Positions 25,436 through 33,859 of a stretch of DNA of 64,000 bases are shown here, in pieces. Origin of the DNA: Bacteroidota bacterium (GTDB lineage: Bacteria > Bacteroidota > Bacteroidia > Bacteroidales > F082); contig JADJXJ010000003.1 in NCBI GenBank assembly GCA_016715945.1, positions 744,001 through 808,000 on the forward strand, written 5' to 3'. The notes under the pieces were generated by a model that did no database searches, was not told the origin of the DNA, and saw only the letters and a list, made by a program, of their open reading frames with translations. A program made the position numbers and the translations under genes. The first letter of the stretch is position 1, and each line of letters starts with the position of its first letter.

Positions 25436-26551
25436 TCAGAAAATATCATTGACAAAGCCATCCGGATTGCGTTCAAGGCCGGTTATCTGCACGTCGAGCC
25501 AGGTCCATTTTCCTTCGGGCAGGATCCAGCTTACCCGCACACGCGAGGGCAAATCGATTCCATCAAAGCGCTGCCATTCGTAAGCTTCGGTGACCCATTC
25601 GTATCGCTGCGGATCGTTTTCGTTCATCAGCCGCATGGCCGAGAGCATCAGAAATCGCCCTTTTTCGTCGAAGGTAAATCGTGCCGATGCCTGCATGTCG
25701 TGGATTCGGATGGTGGCAACGGCGTTTTGGTTATCAATCTCCTGCCAGCTGATATGATCGCTGAGCGCTGCCCAGGGATACCACACCAGTTCGCCCAGGT
25801 AGCGGATCAGGCTGCCATCGGCGGTGGCTGGCCCCGTTGCTTTGACCAAATCCACCAGCCCGTTGGCCCGGATGTGCATCTCGGCTTTGCCTGATGCAAA
25901 AAGGTCGCGGCCTTGTATGTGGATCAACGGACTGACATTTAGCTTCACTTTCCAGATGAAAGCCGGTTGATGCACAAGTGCGTATTGCTCGGCCTGCGCC
26001 TCAAACCACTGTTTTTGAGAAGGTTTCAGCTTCATTTGCAGCTTTTGGCTCACCTTGATTGCACTTACCTCCGTGCTGAAGTCAGCCCCGCTTTGCCTGA
26101 GCCAATTGCGCACAGCTTCGGGCAGGCTGTCGGTCATATGATTCATTTTACCTGCATCGGCTTCATAATGGTTCCGGGTAGCCAGCAGTTCGTGAAGCTC
26201 ATTCCGGTTGGCAATATCCATCCTGTGCATGCCAAACCACATCCAGGCAATGGTCAAAATCAGCAGGTTAGGTATCATGCCATATTTGGCTGCCTGCCAC
26301 GAAAACAGGATGAGTACCATCGAAACTGCGGCTCCGGCCAGGCTCACAAATGGCCAGGCTTCGTGACCTGCCCAAAAAAGCAGGGCAGCTGCAACAAAAA
26401 GCAAAGCCGACACCAGCCAGCCCATTCCGGCGGCTCTGCCGATGCTTAGTTCAAGCTCTTCGATCCTGACAAGGTCAAAGGCTTTAAGAAATCCCATCAG
26501 GTGAATGCTCCCATGCACCAGGATAAGCAGTGCGAAAAGGTGTCTGAACAT
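25436..26551 (-). CDS. membrane protein of unknown function, DUF6544-like
   Basis: The first 130 residues hold about four membrane helices (for example LFALLILVHGSIHLMGFLKA, and ALLFVAAALLFWAG). The rest is a soluble beta-rich domain with LPEAVRNWLRQSGA, FEAQAEQYALVHQPAFIWKV and ALSDHISWQEIDNQNAVATI. The domain pattern (amphipathic start, QAEQY, WxA, pairs of aromatic residues) recalls the uncharacterised DUF6544/DUF6920 proteins, an assignment made from memory of the family. It ends the cluster at 25436-28510, and the gap to the upstream gene is 11 bp, so the two are probably cotranscribed. No function can be stated. Confidence 0.6.
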   Translation of the reverse strand: MFRHLFALLILVHGSIHLMGFLKAFDLVRIEELELSIGRAAGMGWLVSALLFVAAALLFWAGHEAWPFVSLAGAAVSMVLILFSWQAAKYGMIPNLLILTIAWMWFGMHRMDIANRNELHELLATRNHYEADAGKMNHMTDSLPEAVRNWLRQSGADFSTEVSAIKVSQKLQMKLKPSQKQWFEAQAEQYALVHQPAFIWKVKLNVSPLIHIQGRDLFASGKAEMHIRANGLVDLVKATGPATADGSLIRYLGELVWYPWAALSDHISWQEIDNQNAVATIRIHDMQASARFTFDEKGRFLMLSAMRLMNENDPQRYEWVTEAYEWQRFDGIDLPSRVRVSWILPEGKWTWLDVQITGLERNPDGFVNDIF

Positions 26552-26562
26552 ATTGTCAAGGT

Positions 26563-27228
26563 TTAGCGTGAAAACAAATAAAATCTCAGGCCAATGGCTC
26601 CAAACGAGGTTCCGGGCATTTCGGCATCCGTTGGGTTGTAGGGATCGGTGAACACACGTGAGCCGCGGTAAAGCGATCCGTAAAGCCCAATTCTGGGCTT
26701 GCCGTTTTCGTTGAGCAGGTTGCCCTGAAAACTAAGCGTGGCGCCCGAGCTGCGCTTGTTTATGCTGTAATCGGGCAATAGGCCGTGCTCCACTGCATGC
26801 AGGTGATTGAATTGCAGGAGGTAACCCGCCGAAATTCTGAGTCCGGCCTGTGGAAGCAAGCCTGGTAGTACCGGAAATCCAATGGTAAAAGGTATGTTGA
26901 GTTGGTTCAGGCTGATATCTCTCCGGCCTTCGTAGCCCCAGTCGGCGTCGTGGTAAGTAAAATGCTGACGGTTGTTCATGAGCTCGGCCCCAGTCTCGAA
27001 CTCAACCGGTCCAAGGCTTTGCGCTGCGCGTAAGCCGGCGTGAAAGCCCGCACGTGTTGCCCCGGTGTACGCATCAGCTTGTTTGTCCAATGCCGACATG
27101 TCGGTGTTTTCGGTCATGCCGCCCAAGTTGATGCCTGCCACTGCGGAAATTCTGGTTTTGGTGGTTTGCTGTCCGGCACTGCACGAAAGCAGCAGGACCG
27201 GAAAAAGAAAACGCAAAAGATGTTTCAT
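26563..27228 (-). CDS. outer-membrane beta-barrel-like protein, unrecognised
   Basis: This 221-residue exported protein begins with a signal sequence ending LLSCSAG, which could be a lipobox. Alternating hydrophobic strands rich in Gly and aromatic residues follow (LRISAGYLLQFNHLHA, GLYGSLYRGSRVF), and the terminal aromatic segment FGAIGLRFYLFSR is typical of outer-membrane barrels. It may be a small barrel of the PorT/OmpW kind. Lipidation and a barrel fold rarely occur together, so one of the two readings may be wrong. Function is unknown. It is likely cotranscribed with the downstream membrane protein at 25436. Confidence 0.6.
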   Translation of the reverse strand: MKHLLRFLFPVLLLSCSAGQQTTKTRISAVAGINLGGMTENTDMSALDKQADAYTGATRAGFHAGLRAAQSLGPVEFETGAELMNNRQHFTYHDADWGYEGRRDISLNQLNIPFTIGFPVLPGLLPQAGLRISAGYLLQFNHLHAVEHGLLPDYSINKRSSGATLSFQGNLLNENGKPRIGLYGSLYRGSRVFTDPYNPTDAEMPGTSFGAIGLRFYLFSR

Positions 27229-27286
27229 GGTATGTATGATTTAGTTTGTTGAAAATCAGTTATTAGACATTCAAAGGCCTTTAGCA

Positions 27287-27307
27287 TTCCACGGGTGAAC
27301 CGTGGAA
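27287..27307. repeat. short palindrome between two envelope genes
   Basis: TTCCACGG (27287-27294) and CCGTGGAA (27300-27307) form a perfect 8 bp inverted repeat with a 5-base loop. No T-run follows on either strand. It may be a REP-like element or the stem of a weak terminator for the gene at 27341. Confidence 0.4.
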
Positions 27308-27340
27308 GCACAATCTTCATCATTGCCTGCATCATATGAT

Positions 27341-28510
27341 TCATTGTGGTTTGTGGTTAGTCCAATGCGATTGAATGAAAAGCTTTCCTGCCGCATCCTT
27401 CGTAATCTTTGCCTGCCAGAGGTAGTTTTTCGGCCAGTGGCGAAACATAGCTGCGGCGCGATATAGAATTCTCAGACTCAGGCGGTCCGGTCTGGGTTTC
27501 CAGCCATCGGTTGGTTGCAAAACGAGGTGGAGGGTGTCGCCATCACGTCGGGCCTTGATGGTGCCGCCGATCATTCCGGCTGATTTGTGGCCGCTGAGTG
27601 TGAAGCGGGATTCGTAAGGGGTATGCCGCTGGAAAAGCACATTCAGAGGTGGCATAGCCTGGTCAAGATGCATCGTAACCGGATAATCGGCTCCATACCA
27701 GGTTGCGGATATAAGCTGGCCGGAAGCGTCATGGTTCAGCTCCACGTCAGTGTTCTGGTGTATTGTATGAAGAGGCAATGTGCTTTCGGCTGCCGGAAGA
27801 AAGCTTGCAATCACCGGTCGCATGCTGTAGCGGGTAAAGTACATGCGTTTTCCATCGATGGGAAATGCCAGTTTGTCGGCCTCATGCAATCTACCGCCGA
27901 TTCGGATGTGCAGCTCAGTGTTTTTGCGTCTGACAAAATAAAAGTCGTGAAGCAGCAGAAAGGGTAAAGCCTGGGGTTCGGATGCGGCAAGTCCCATGGG
28001 TGCGAGCAGGCTGAAAGGCTTACGCTTTTTGTGGCCGTGCTCTGATACCACAACAGAGACCTGCCTGTCAAAGGCATCCCGAAAATCATATGAAGCAGTG
28101 ATTCCTGTGGTCGTCATCCGGAACTCAGCTTCGGCAAACACGGTAGGAACCAGCTTCGACAGGCCTTTGCCGGCAATGCGGTAGGTCGTGGAATCCGGTT
28201 GCAAGCGGGGGTCATGATACACATCTACCCGTCCGTCCAGCCTCCAGCCAATGACAAGGTGGGCTTCGTTACCATCAGACAACCTCATCACCTGTGGTTC
28301 GAAACCCTCGTAGATTGAATCGGGGTCGTTTGTAAAATTTACCAGCAAGATGCGTTTGATGGGGTCGAACCTTATTGCAAATGGGTAGGGGATCTCATCG
28401 GGCTTATGGGCTTGCCGCACTGTCTTGCCCCAGGAAGGCAGAGAAAATATCACCGAACATAGCGCGACAAGGATAATCATTTGAACTTTGAGCGGCCTTT
28501 GTGTTGGCAT
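27341..28510 (-). CDS. exported protein of unknown function
   Basis: This 389-residue protein has an N-terminal hydrophobic segment (about 11-28) ending near LPSWG, consistent with a signal peptide. The remainder is beta-rich without cysteine-rich, His-cluster or catalytic motifs that I recognise. Segments such as YPFAIRFDPIKRILLVNFTN and LSLRILYRAAAMFRHWPKN are typical of a secreted soluble protein. A start at 28480 (MIILVAL) is also possible. It shares orientation with the two envelope genes downstream, 112 bp away, and lies downstream of the tandem palindromes. It is likely a lineage-specific envelope protein. Confidence 0.6.
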   Translation of the reverse strand: MPTQRPLKVQMIILVALCSVIFSLPSWGKTVRQAHKPDEIPYPFAIRFDPIKRILLVNFTNDPDSIYEGFEPQVMRLSDGNEAHLVIGWRLDGRVDVYHDPRLQPDSTTYRIAGKGLSKLVPTVFAEAEFRMTTTGITASYDFRDAFDRQVSVVVSEHGHKKRKPFSLLAPMGLAASEPQALPFLLLHDFYFVRRKNTELHIRIGGRLHEADKLAFPIDGKRMYFTRYSMRPVIASFLPAAESTLPLHTIHQNTDVELNHDASGQLISATWYGADYPVTMHLDQAMPPLNVLFQRHTPYESRFTLSGHKSAGMIGGTIKARRDGDTLHLVLQPTDGWKPRPDRLSLRILYRAAAMFRHWPKNYLWQAKITKDAAGKLFIQSHWTNHKPQ

Positions 28511-28703
28511 GGGCAGAGGTTTTGGTTTCTGCCGGCAAAACTACCCGTGCCGTGGCCAAATGGGGTCTCAACTTGCTTTTACCTGGTTTCATTTTGTCGC
28601 CGGACTGGTATCACTTTTTTTAAGACATTGTGAATCAGGTTTGTATGAGGAATGTATTTTTTGAGGATTATAATATGGAAACGCGTGGAATGTGTTTGTG
28701 ATG

Positions 28704-28881
28704 CCGCCCCTACGGGGCTATTGACGTGTCGCCCCTAACGGGGCTATTGACGTGTCGCCCCTACGGGGCTATTGACGTGTCGCCCCTACGGGGCTATTGG
28801 CGTGTCGCCCCTACGGGGCTATTGACGTGTCGCCCCTAACGGGGCTATTGACGTGTCGCCCCTAACGGGGCTACCGATATG
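28704..28881. repeat. seven tandem 25-26 bp palindromic repeats
   Basis: Seven contiguous units start at 28704, 28729, 28755, 28780, 28805, 28830 and 28856. The consensus is TCGCCCCTA(A)CGGGGC followed by TATTGACGTG. Units 2, 6 and 7 have the extra A; unit 4 has TTGGCG and unit 7 has CCGATATG. Each core GCCCC..GGGGC can fold into a hairpin. An eighth partial unit (TCGCCTTTTTTGACGGG) follows at 28882. The 457 bp spacer at 28511-28967 holds nothing else except the dnaK terminator, and no gene is seen in it. Confidence 0.9.
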
Positions 28882-28907
28882 TCGCCTTTTTTGACGGGAT
28901 GTTGGAT

Positions 28908-28945
28908 AAAAACAGAAAGGTCGCATCCCAAGGGAATGCGACCTT
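28908..28945 (-). terminator. terminator of dnaK
   Basis: AAGGTCGCAT (28917-28926) pairs with ATGCGACCTT (28936-28945). On the minus strand it is followed by TTCTGTTTTTATCC, 22 bp after the dnaK stop. Confidence 0.7.
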
Positions 28946-28967
28946 ATGTATAACACGTGGATGTGAC

Positions 28968-30878
28968 TTATTTTTTATCTACTTCTTCGAAGTCAACATC
29001 GGTCACTTCGTCATCGCCACCACGGTTGCCGGTGTTGGTTCCGGCATCCTGATTCGGTGCCTGCTGCTGTTGTTGCTGGGTGGCCCTGTACATCTCCTCG
29101 CTTGCGCTTTGCCACACGGCATTGAGCTTGTTCATTGCGCTGTCGATGGCGCTCAGGTCCTGGCTCTTGTGGGCATTGCGAAGTTGCTCGAGGCTGCTTT
29201 CGATTTCAGCCTTTTTGTTCGAAGGCAGCTTGTCGCCGTATTCTTTCAGTTGTTTTTCGGTCTGGAAGATCAGTGCATCGGCTGCGTTGAGCTTGTCCAC
29301 CCTTTCTTTTTCGCGGCGGTCGGCTTCGGCATTGGCTGCGGCTTCTTCCTTCATCCGTTTGATTTCCTGTTCGGTGAGTCCCGAAGAGGCTTCGATGCGG
29401 ATGCTTTGGGATTTGCCTGTGGCCTTGTCTTTGGCCGACACATGCAGGATGCCGTTGGCGTCGATGTCGAAGGTTACTTCGATCTGTGGCACACCGCGCG
29501 GTGCCGGTGGGATGCCGTCGAGGTGGAAGCGGCCGATGCTCTTGTTGTCGCGGGCCATGGGCCTTTCGCCCTGCAGGATGTGGATTTCTACCGAGGGCTG
29601 GTTGTCCGATGCTGTCGAGAACACCTCCGATTTGCGGGTCGGGATGGTGGTGTTGGCTTCGATCAGCTTGGTCATCACACCGCCGAGGGTTTCTATACCC
29701 AGCGAGAGGGGGGTTACGTCGAGCAGAAGCACGTCTTTAACCTCGCCTGTGAGTACACCGCCCTGGATGGCAGCGCCAACGGCTACTACTTCGTCGGGGT
29801 TCACGCCTTTCGAAGGTTCCTTGCCAAAGAAGTCGCGCACAATCTGCTGGATGGCAGGGATGCGAGTGGAACCACCAACAAGAATTACTTCGTCGATGTC
29901 GGAAGCCGACAGGCCGGCATCCTTGAGCGCCTGACGGCAAGGCTCGATGGTAGCCCTGATCAGGTGGTCGTTGAGCTGCTCAAATTTGGCACGGGTCAGC
30001 TTGCGTACCAGGTGTTTCGGCACACCGTCAACCGGCATGATGTAAGGCAGGTTGATTTCGGTCTCGGTGGAGCTCGAAAGCTCAATCTTGGCCTTTTCGG
30101 CAGCTTCTTTAAGGCGCTGCAGGGCCATGGGGTCCTTGCGCAGGTCAACGCCTTCGTCTTTCATAAACTCCTCGGCCAGCCAGTTGATGATGTTCTGGTC
30201 GAAGTCGTCGCCACCGAGGTGGGTGTTGCCGTTGGTCGATTTTACTTCGAACACCCCGTCGCCAAGCTCGAGGATCGAGATGTCGAACGTACCGCCGCCA
30301 AGGTCATATACAGCTACTTTGATGTCGTTCTTCTTTTTATCCAGACCGTAGGCTAAGGCTGCAGCTGTGGGTTCGTTGATGATGCGGCGCACCTTGAGAC
30401 CGGCAATTTCTCCGGCTTCTTTGGTGGCCTGACGCTGCGAGTCGCTGAAATAAGCCGGCACGGTGATTACAGCTTCTGTAACAGGCTGACCCAGATAGTC
30501 TTCGGCTGTTTTCTTCATTTTCTGAAGAATCATAGCCGAAATTTCCTGAGGGGTGTACATTCTGTCGTCAATCTGCACACGCGGGGTGTTGTTGTCGCCG
30601 CGCACAACTTTATAGGGCACCCTTTCAACTTCTTTGGTCACACGGTCGAAGGTCTCGCCCATAAAGCGTTTGATCGAAAAGATGGTGCGCTTCGGGTTGG
30701 TGATGGCCTGGCGTTTTGCCGGATCGCCCACCTTGCGCTCACCGCTATCTGTAAAAGCCACAATCGAAGGTGTGGTGCGGCGTCCCTCGCTGTTGGGGAT
30801 CACCACAGGCTCGTTACCTTCCATTACGGCCACACATGAATTTGTCGTTCCTAAGTCTATTCCAATAATTTTTCCCAT
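28968..30878 (-). CDS. dnaK: chaperone DnaK (Hsp70)
   Basis: The 636-residue protein is a full Hsp70. It has an ATPase domain with IGIDLGTTNSCVAVMEG, TVPAYFSDSQRQATKEAGEI, VYDLGGGTFDISILELGDG and LVGGSTRIPAIQQ, a substrate-binding domain (LLLDVTPLSLGIETLGGVMT), a helical lid, and the acidic tail ending DVDFEEVDKK typical of bacterial DnaK. The start at 30878 (MGKIIGIDLG) is fixed by a strong ribosome site 7 bases upstream. It is monocistronic; grpE and dnaJ are not adjacent. The Bacteroidota have no sigma-32, and I found no clear heat-shock element in the 274 bp upstream. Confidence 0.98.
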   Translation of the reverse strand: MGKIIGIDLGTTNSCVAVMEGNEPVVIPNSEGRRTTPSIVAFTDSGERKVGDPAKRQAITNPKRTIFSIKRFMGETFDRVTKEVERVPYKVVRGDNNTPRVQIDDRMYTPQEISAMILQKMKKTAEDYLGQPVTEAVITVPAYFSDSQRQATKEAGEIAGLKVRRIINEPTAAALAYGLDKKKNDIKVAVYDLGGGTFDISILELGDGVFEVKSTNGNTHLGGDDFDQNIINWLAEEFMKDEGVDLRKDPMALQRLKEAAEKAKIELSSSTETEINLPYIMPVDGVPKHLVRKLTRAKFEQLNDHLIRATIEPCRQALKDAGLSASDIDEVILVGGSTRIPAIQQIVRDFFGKEPSKGVNPDEVVAVGAAIQGGVLTGEVKDVLLLDVTPLSLGIETLGGVMTKLIEANTTIPTRKSEVFSTASDNQPSVEIHILQGERPMARDNKSIGRFHLDGIPPAPRGVPQIEVTFDIDANGILHVSAKDKATGKSQSIRIEASSGLTEQEIKRMKEEAAANAEADRREKERVDKLNAADALIFQTEKQLKEYGDKLPSNKKAEIESSLEQLRNAHKSQDLSAIDSAMNKLNAVWQSASEEMYRATQQQQQQAPNQDAGTNTGNRGGDDEVTDVDFEEVDKK

Positions 30879-30885
30879 ATTGTTT

Positions 30886-30891
30886 CCTCCT
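30886..30891 (-). promoter_or_regulatory. strong Shine-Dalgarno site of dnaK
   Basis: The minus strand reads AGGAGG, 7 bases before the ATG at 30878. It fixes the start and stands out because most genes in the window lack such a site. Confidence 0.8.
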
Positions 30892-31152
30892 GAATTAAAT
30901 TTCCCTTCCGCCGTCAATGATTATGCCAAGCAGGTCTTCATCAGGCTGAAAATCAATATTCAGGGGTGCTTTTTATCAATAAAACCAATTTTGTCTTATT
31001 AACTAACTGTAAACCAGCGTGTTAAGATTTGGACAGATATAACAATTCCCCAATGCTGTAATGCTGACAAAAAGGCAGAAACGCATAAAAGCAAGGGGCC
31101 GGAATCCGCGACATTGGCTGACAAATGGCAGCGGTGAGGTCAGGAAGAAGGG

Positions 31153-32139
31153 TCAGGGGACAGGTTTGATTTCGAAACCCCAGTTGAAGTCTTCCACCAG
31201 TTTCACTTCGCTCTGCACCGACAGTCGGTAGGTACGCACCACAGTGCGGCGCGACGAAAAGATGCCGGTACCGTTGTTAATGTTGGTAAACTGCGGCCGC
31301 TCCTGGACCACGCTGTTGCTGGGGCTGTTCACATCGATGTAGGTGCTGAGCTCATCGCCCGCACAGGCAATGACCACGTCCACCGGGCCGGCAAAGCGGC
31401 GTACATTCAGCTGATTGGTGAGCTGTCCGCCCAGGCGGTTATAAAATTCCTGACCCAGGTAGCTGATTTCCATGTTTTCGCCACCACCAAGGGTTTCCGA
31501 ACGTCGCATCCCAAGGTTCCATTCCATGGTTTTCTTTACCGTATCGGCTACACCTGGTATAAGTTCTTCGTAATGAAACACCAGTTTCACTTCATACCGC
31601 TTGCCATTTTCGGCCGAGTTCCATCTGATGAGTGCGGGTGTGGTTGCAGCAAAGTTGATGCGGTTGGTGGGCTGCAGAATTGCAAAATCCCTAACGATGT
31701 TTGCAGTCGATGTCACCGGTTCCCCGCTGGGTTTGTTGATTGTGAGGGTGTAGGTGGCATTGGGGTTGAGGGCGGCTTTGGTGTAATAAACTTTCTGGCT
31801 GGGGAAATAAAACACCGAGTCGCCGGCCAGTTTGTTGTGTATGGTGATGGTGTCGAGCGTGATGGGTGGGAGCGTATTGCTGCCCACTTTACCCTGGAGC
31901 TGCACCTCGAGCTTGCCGGGATAATTGCTCGAATCGGGGATGCGGGCAATGAGCAGGGCGTTGCCCGGCCCCAGAAAAGCCTTGGTTATCTTGATAAAGG
32001 TAGTGTCGGCGCCTGCCTCGAGCATGCCGTAAACTATGGTAATATCTTTATAGTCGGCAAAGTTGTCCACATCGGTACTGCACGCACTTATGAGTAATGT
32101 GGTGGTCAGCAAAACAATGCCTGCAAGTCGGTAAAACAT
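31153..32139 (-). CDS. DUF4249-family lipoprotein
   Basis: This 328-residue protein has a lipoprotein signal ending LLISACSTD, with the lipobox Cys at about residue 20. It resembles DUF4249 proteins, which are often encoded beside TonB-dependent receptors in Bacteroidota. Features that fit are the KDITIVYGMLEAGADTTFIK start, repeated beta-strand segments, the TYTLTINKPSG segment and a C-terminal FSSRRTVVRTYRLS. No TonB receptor is adjacent here, so the partner is missing or encoded elsewhere. An in-frame start at 32151 adds four residues and is equally possible. It is divergent from panB. Confidence 0.75.
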   Translation of the reverse strand: MFYRLAGIVLLTTTLLISACSTDVDNFADYKDITIVYGMLEAGADTTFIKITKAFLGPGNALLIARIPDSSNYPGKLEVQLQGKVGSNTLPPITLDTITIHNKLAGDSVFYFPSQKVYYTKAALNPNATYTLTINKPSGEPVTSTANIVRDFAILQPTNRINFAATTPALIRWNSAENGKRYEVKLVFHYEELIPGVADTVKKTMEWNLGMRRSETLGGGENMEISYLGQEFYNRLGGQLTNQLNVRRFAGPVDVVIACAGDELSTYIDVNSPSNSVVQERPQFTNINNGTGIFSSRRTVVRTYRLSVQSEVKLVEDFNWGFEIKPVP

Positions 32140-32224
32140 AAGATTAAACATTCATTGAAGGGTGCAAAAGTAACGTTTATCAGTTTGTTTTGTTGCGGCT
32201 GGTCAATTATCGGCCGGCCGGCTC

Positions 32225-32256
32225 TTGTTAAAGGGCTTTTATTTGCCCTACCTTTG
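32225..32256 (+). promoter_or_regulatory. promoter of panB
   Basis: TTG (32225-32227), a 21 bp gap and TACCTTTG (32249-32256) match the Bacteroidota consensus, 25 bp before the panB ATG. Confidence 0.6.
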
Positions 32257-32281
32257 CCGGCAGTTTCAACACCGATTAAAC

Positions 32282-33097
32282 ATGTATCTTTCAAGAGATA
32301 TTCCAAAAATCACCACCCATGTGCTTCAGGAGATGAAGCTCAAGGGCGAGAAGATAGCCATGCTCACGGCCTACGACTATTCCATGGCCAAGATTCTGGA
32401 CGAGGCAGGTATCGATGTCATCCTGGTTGGCGACAGCGCCTCGAATGTGATGGCCGGACATAAAACCACCCTGCCCATCACCCTCAACGAGATGATCTAT
32501 CATGCTTCGTCGGTGATGCGGGCGGTCAAGCGTTCGCTCGTGGTGGTGGATATGCCTTTCGGGACTTACCAGGGCAATTCGAAAGAGGCGCTGCAGTCGG
32601 CCATCCGCATCATGAAGGAATCTGGCGCAAACGCGGTCAAGCTGGAAGGCGGAGCCGAAATCGTCGAGTCGGTGGAGCGCATCCTGAGCGCAGGCATTCC
32701 GGTGCTGGGTCATCTTGGACTTACGCCTCAGAGCATCAATAAGTTTGGTACCTACGTGGTTCGGGCACGCGAGGAGCGCGAAGCTGAAAAACTGCGCAGC
32801 GATGCCAAACTGCTTGAGGAAACGGGGTGCTTTGGCATCGTGCTCGAAAAAATTCCCGCTGCCCTGGCGGCCGAGGTTACGGCCTCGCTCCGCATCCCGA
32901 CCATCGGCATAGGGGCGGGCAGCGGCGTGGACGGACAGGTGCTGGTGTTGCACGATATGCTGGGCATCAACCAGCAATTTTCGCCCCGCTTCCTCAGGCG
33001 CTACCACAACCTGTACGAAGAAATACGCGGAGCCGTTGGCAGCTACATCCACGATGTAAAAACCCTCGATTTTCCGAACGAGCGCGAGCAATATTAA
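32282..33097 (+). CDS. panB: 3-methyl-2-oxobutanoate hydroxymethyltransferase
   Basis: PanB converts 2-oxoisovalerate and methylene-tetrahydrofolate to ketopantoate, the first committed step of pantothenate and CoA synthesis. The 271-residue protein has TAYDYSMAKILDEAGID, the Mg/substrate loop VGDSASNVMAGHKTTLPIT, AVKLEGG, GHLGLTPQSIN and GIGAGSGVDGQVLVLHDMLG, all diagnostic of PanB. The start at 32282 (MYLSRDIPKITT) lies after the promoter; the longer open frame from 32225 would begin inside it. An RluA-type gene follows 6 bp downstream. Confidence 0.96.
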   Translation: MYLSRDIPKITTHVLQEMKLKGEKIAMLTAYDYSMAKILDEAGIDVILVGDSASNVMAGHKTTLPITLNEMIYHASSVMRAVKRSLVVVDMPFGTYQGNSKEALQSAIRIMKESGANAVKLEGGAEIVESVERILSAGIPVLGHLGLTPQSINKFGTYVVRAREEREAEKLRSDAKLLEETGCFGIVLEKIPAALAAEVTASLRIPTIGIGAGSGVDGQVLVLHDMLGINQQFSPRFLRRYHNLYEEIRGAVGSYIHDVKTLDFPNEREQY

Positions 33098-33103
33098 TTA
33101 TAG

Positions 33104-33820
33104 GTGAGCATCCCGCTGAGCGAAAGAATCCTGTATCAGGACAACCATCTTCTGATCATTAACAAACTGCCTTCGGAGCTGGTGCAGGGCGACAAAACCG
33201 GCGACCTCACCCTGCTCGAAGAGGTCAGAAACTACATCCGAATCAGCCGCAACAAACCCGGAGAGGCTTTTGTGGGCCTGGTGCACCGCCTCGACCGGCC
33301 GGTAAGCGGATGTGTGATCTATGCCAAAACCAGCAAGGCGCTCAGCAGGCTTACCAATATGGTCAAGAACAGGGAGATAGAAAAGACCTACTGGGCTGTA
33401 GTACGCAACGCACCCCCAAACACCGCAGGCCGCCTCGAACATTTTCTTTTGAAAAACGAAAAACTCAACAAATCGTTTGTGGTGGATGCCACCAAACCCG
33501 GCGCACAGCCTGCGCATCTGGACTACAAGCTATTGGATACCAGCAGGTCGTTCTTCCTTCTGGAAGTAAAGCTGCACACCGGCCGTCACCATCAGATCCG
33601 CGTACAGCTAGCTGCCATGGGATGTCCTATAGCCGGCGACCTCAAGTATGGCGACAGCCGCACCCTCGCCAAAGGAGCCATTGCCCTGCATGCCCGCAGC
33701 CTCCGGCTGATCCATCCTGTGAGCAAACAGGAATTGTTCGTGGAAGCCAATCCCCCTGCCTCACCACCCTGGAACTATTTTCAAATATTCCCGATTCAGG
33801 AATTTGGTGCCGGAAAATAG
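33104..33820 (+). CDS. RluA-family pseudouridine synthase
   Basis: This 238-residue enzyme isomerises a uridine in RNA to pseudouridine. It has the core motif GLVHRLDRPVSGCVIYAKTS with the catalytic Asp, LNKSFVVDATKPG, and the C-terminal TGRHHQIRVQLAAMGCPIAG. It lacks an S4 domain, so it is a short RluA-type enzyme; which RNA and position it modifies is unknown. Translation starts with GTG at 33104, six bases after the panB stop, so the two genes are presumably one transcript although their functions are unrelated. Confidence 0.9.
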   Translation: MSIPLSERILYQDNHLLIINKLPSELVQGDKTGDLTLLEEVRNYIRISRNKPGEAFVGLVHRLDRPVSGCVIYAKTSKALSRLTNMVKNREIEKTYWAVVRNAPPNTAGRLEHFLLKNEKLNKSFVVDATKPGAQPAHLDYKLLDTSRSFFLLEVKLHTGRHHQIRVQLAAMGCPIAGDLKYGDSRTLAKGAIALHARSLRLIHPVSKQELFVEANPPASPPWNYFQIFPIQEFGAGK

Positions 33821-33837
33821 CTTTTATGTAAATAATT

Positions 33838-33845
33838 TATCTTTG
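33838..33845 (+). promoter_or_regulatory. putative -7 element for the CCG-domain gene
   Basis: TATCTTTG lies 14 bp before the ATG at 33860, implying a very short leader. No -33 match is at the usual distance. Confidence 0.35.
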
Positions 33846-33859
33846 TGCCATATTGACAT

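Noticed and set aside
23972..25894. 640-residue plus-strand open frame opposite the M20 dipeptidase
   Set aside because: The dipeptidase motifs on the minus strand explain this region, and the frame crosses a promoter and the end of the next gene.
28704..28881. CRISPR array
   Set aside because: The units are contiguous copies; the parts between the hairpins are also conserved, so there are no unique spacers. No cas gene is nearby.
28899..30356. 485-residue plus-strand open frame opposite dnaK
   Set aside because: It is a known artefact type for dnaK: GC-rich antisense frames without any protein signature.
30879..31152. Heat-shock element upstream of dnaK
   Set aside because: I looked for a TAnnTTTG element, an inverted repeat such as CIRCE, and a sigma-32 pattern, and saw none that fits.
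33623..33831. Further gene between the pseudouridine synthase and the CCG protein
   Set aside because: The open frame there is a shadow of the pseudouridine synthase, and the gap of 39 bp holds only a -7-like element.
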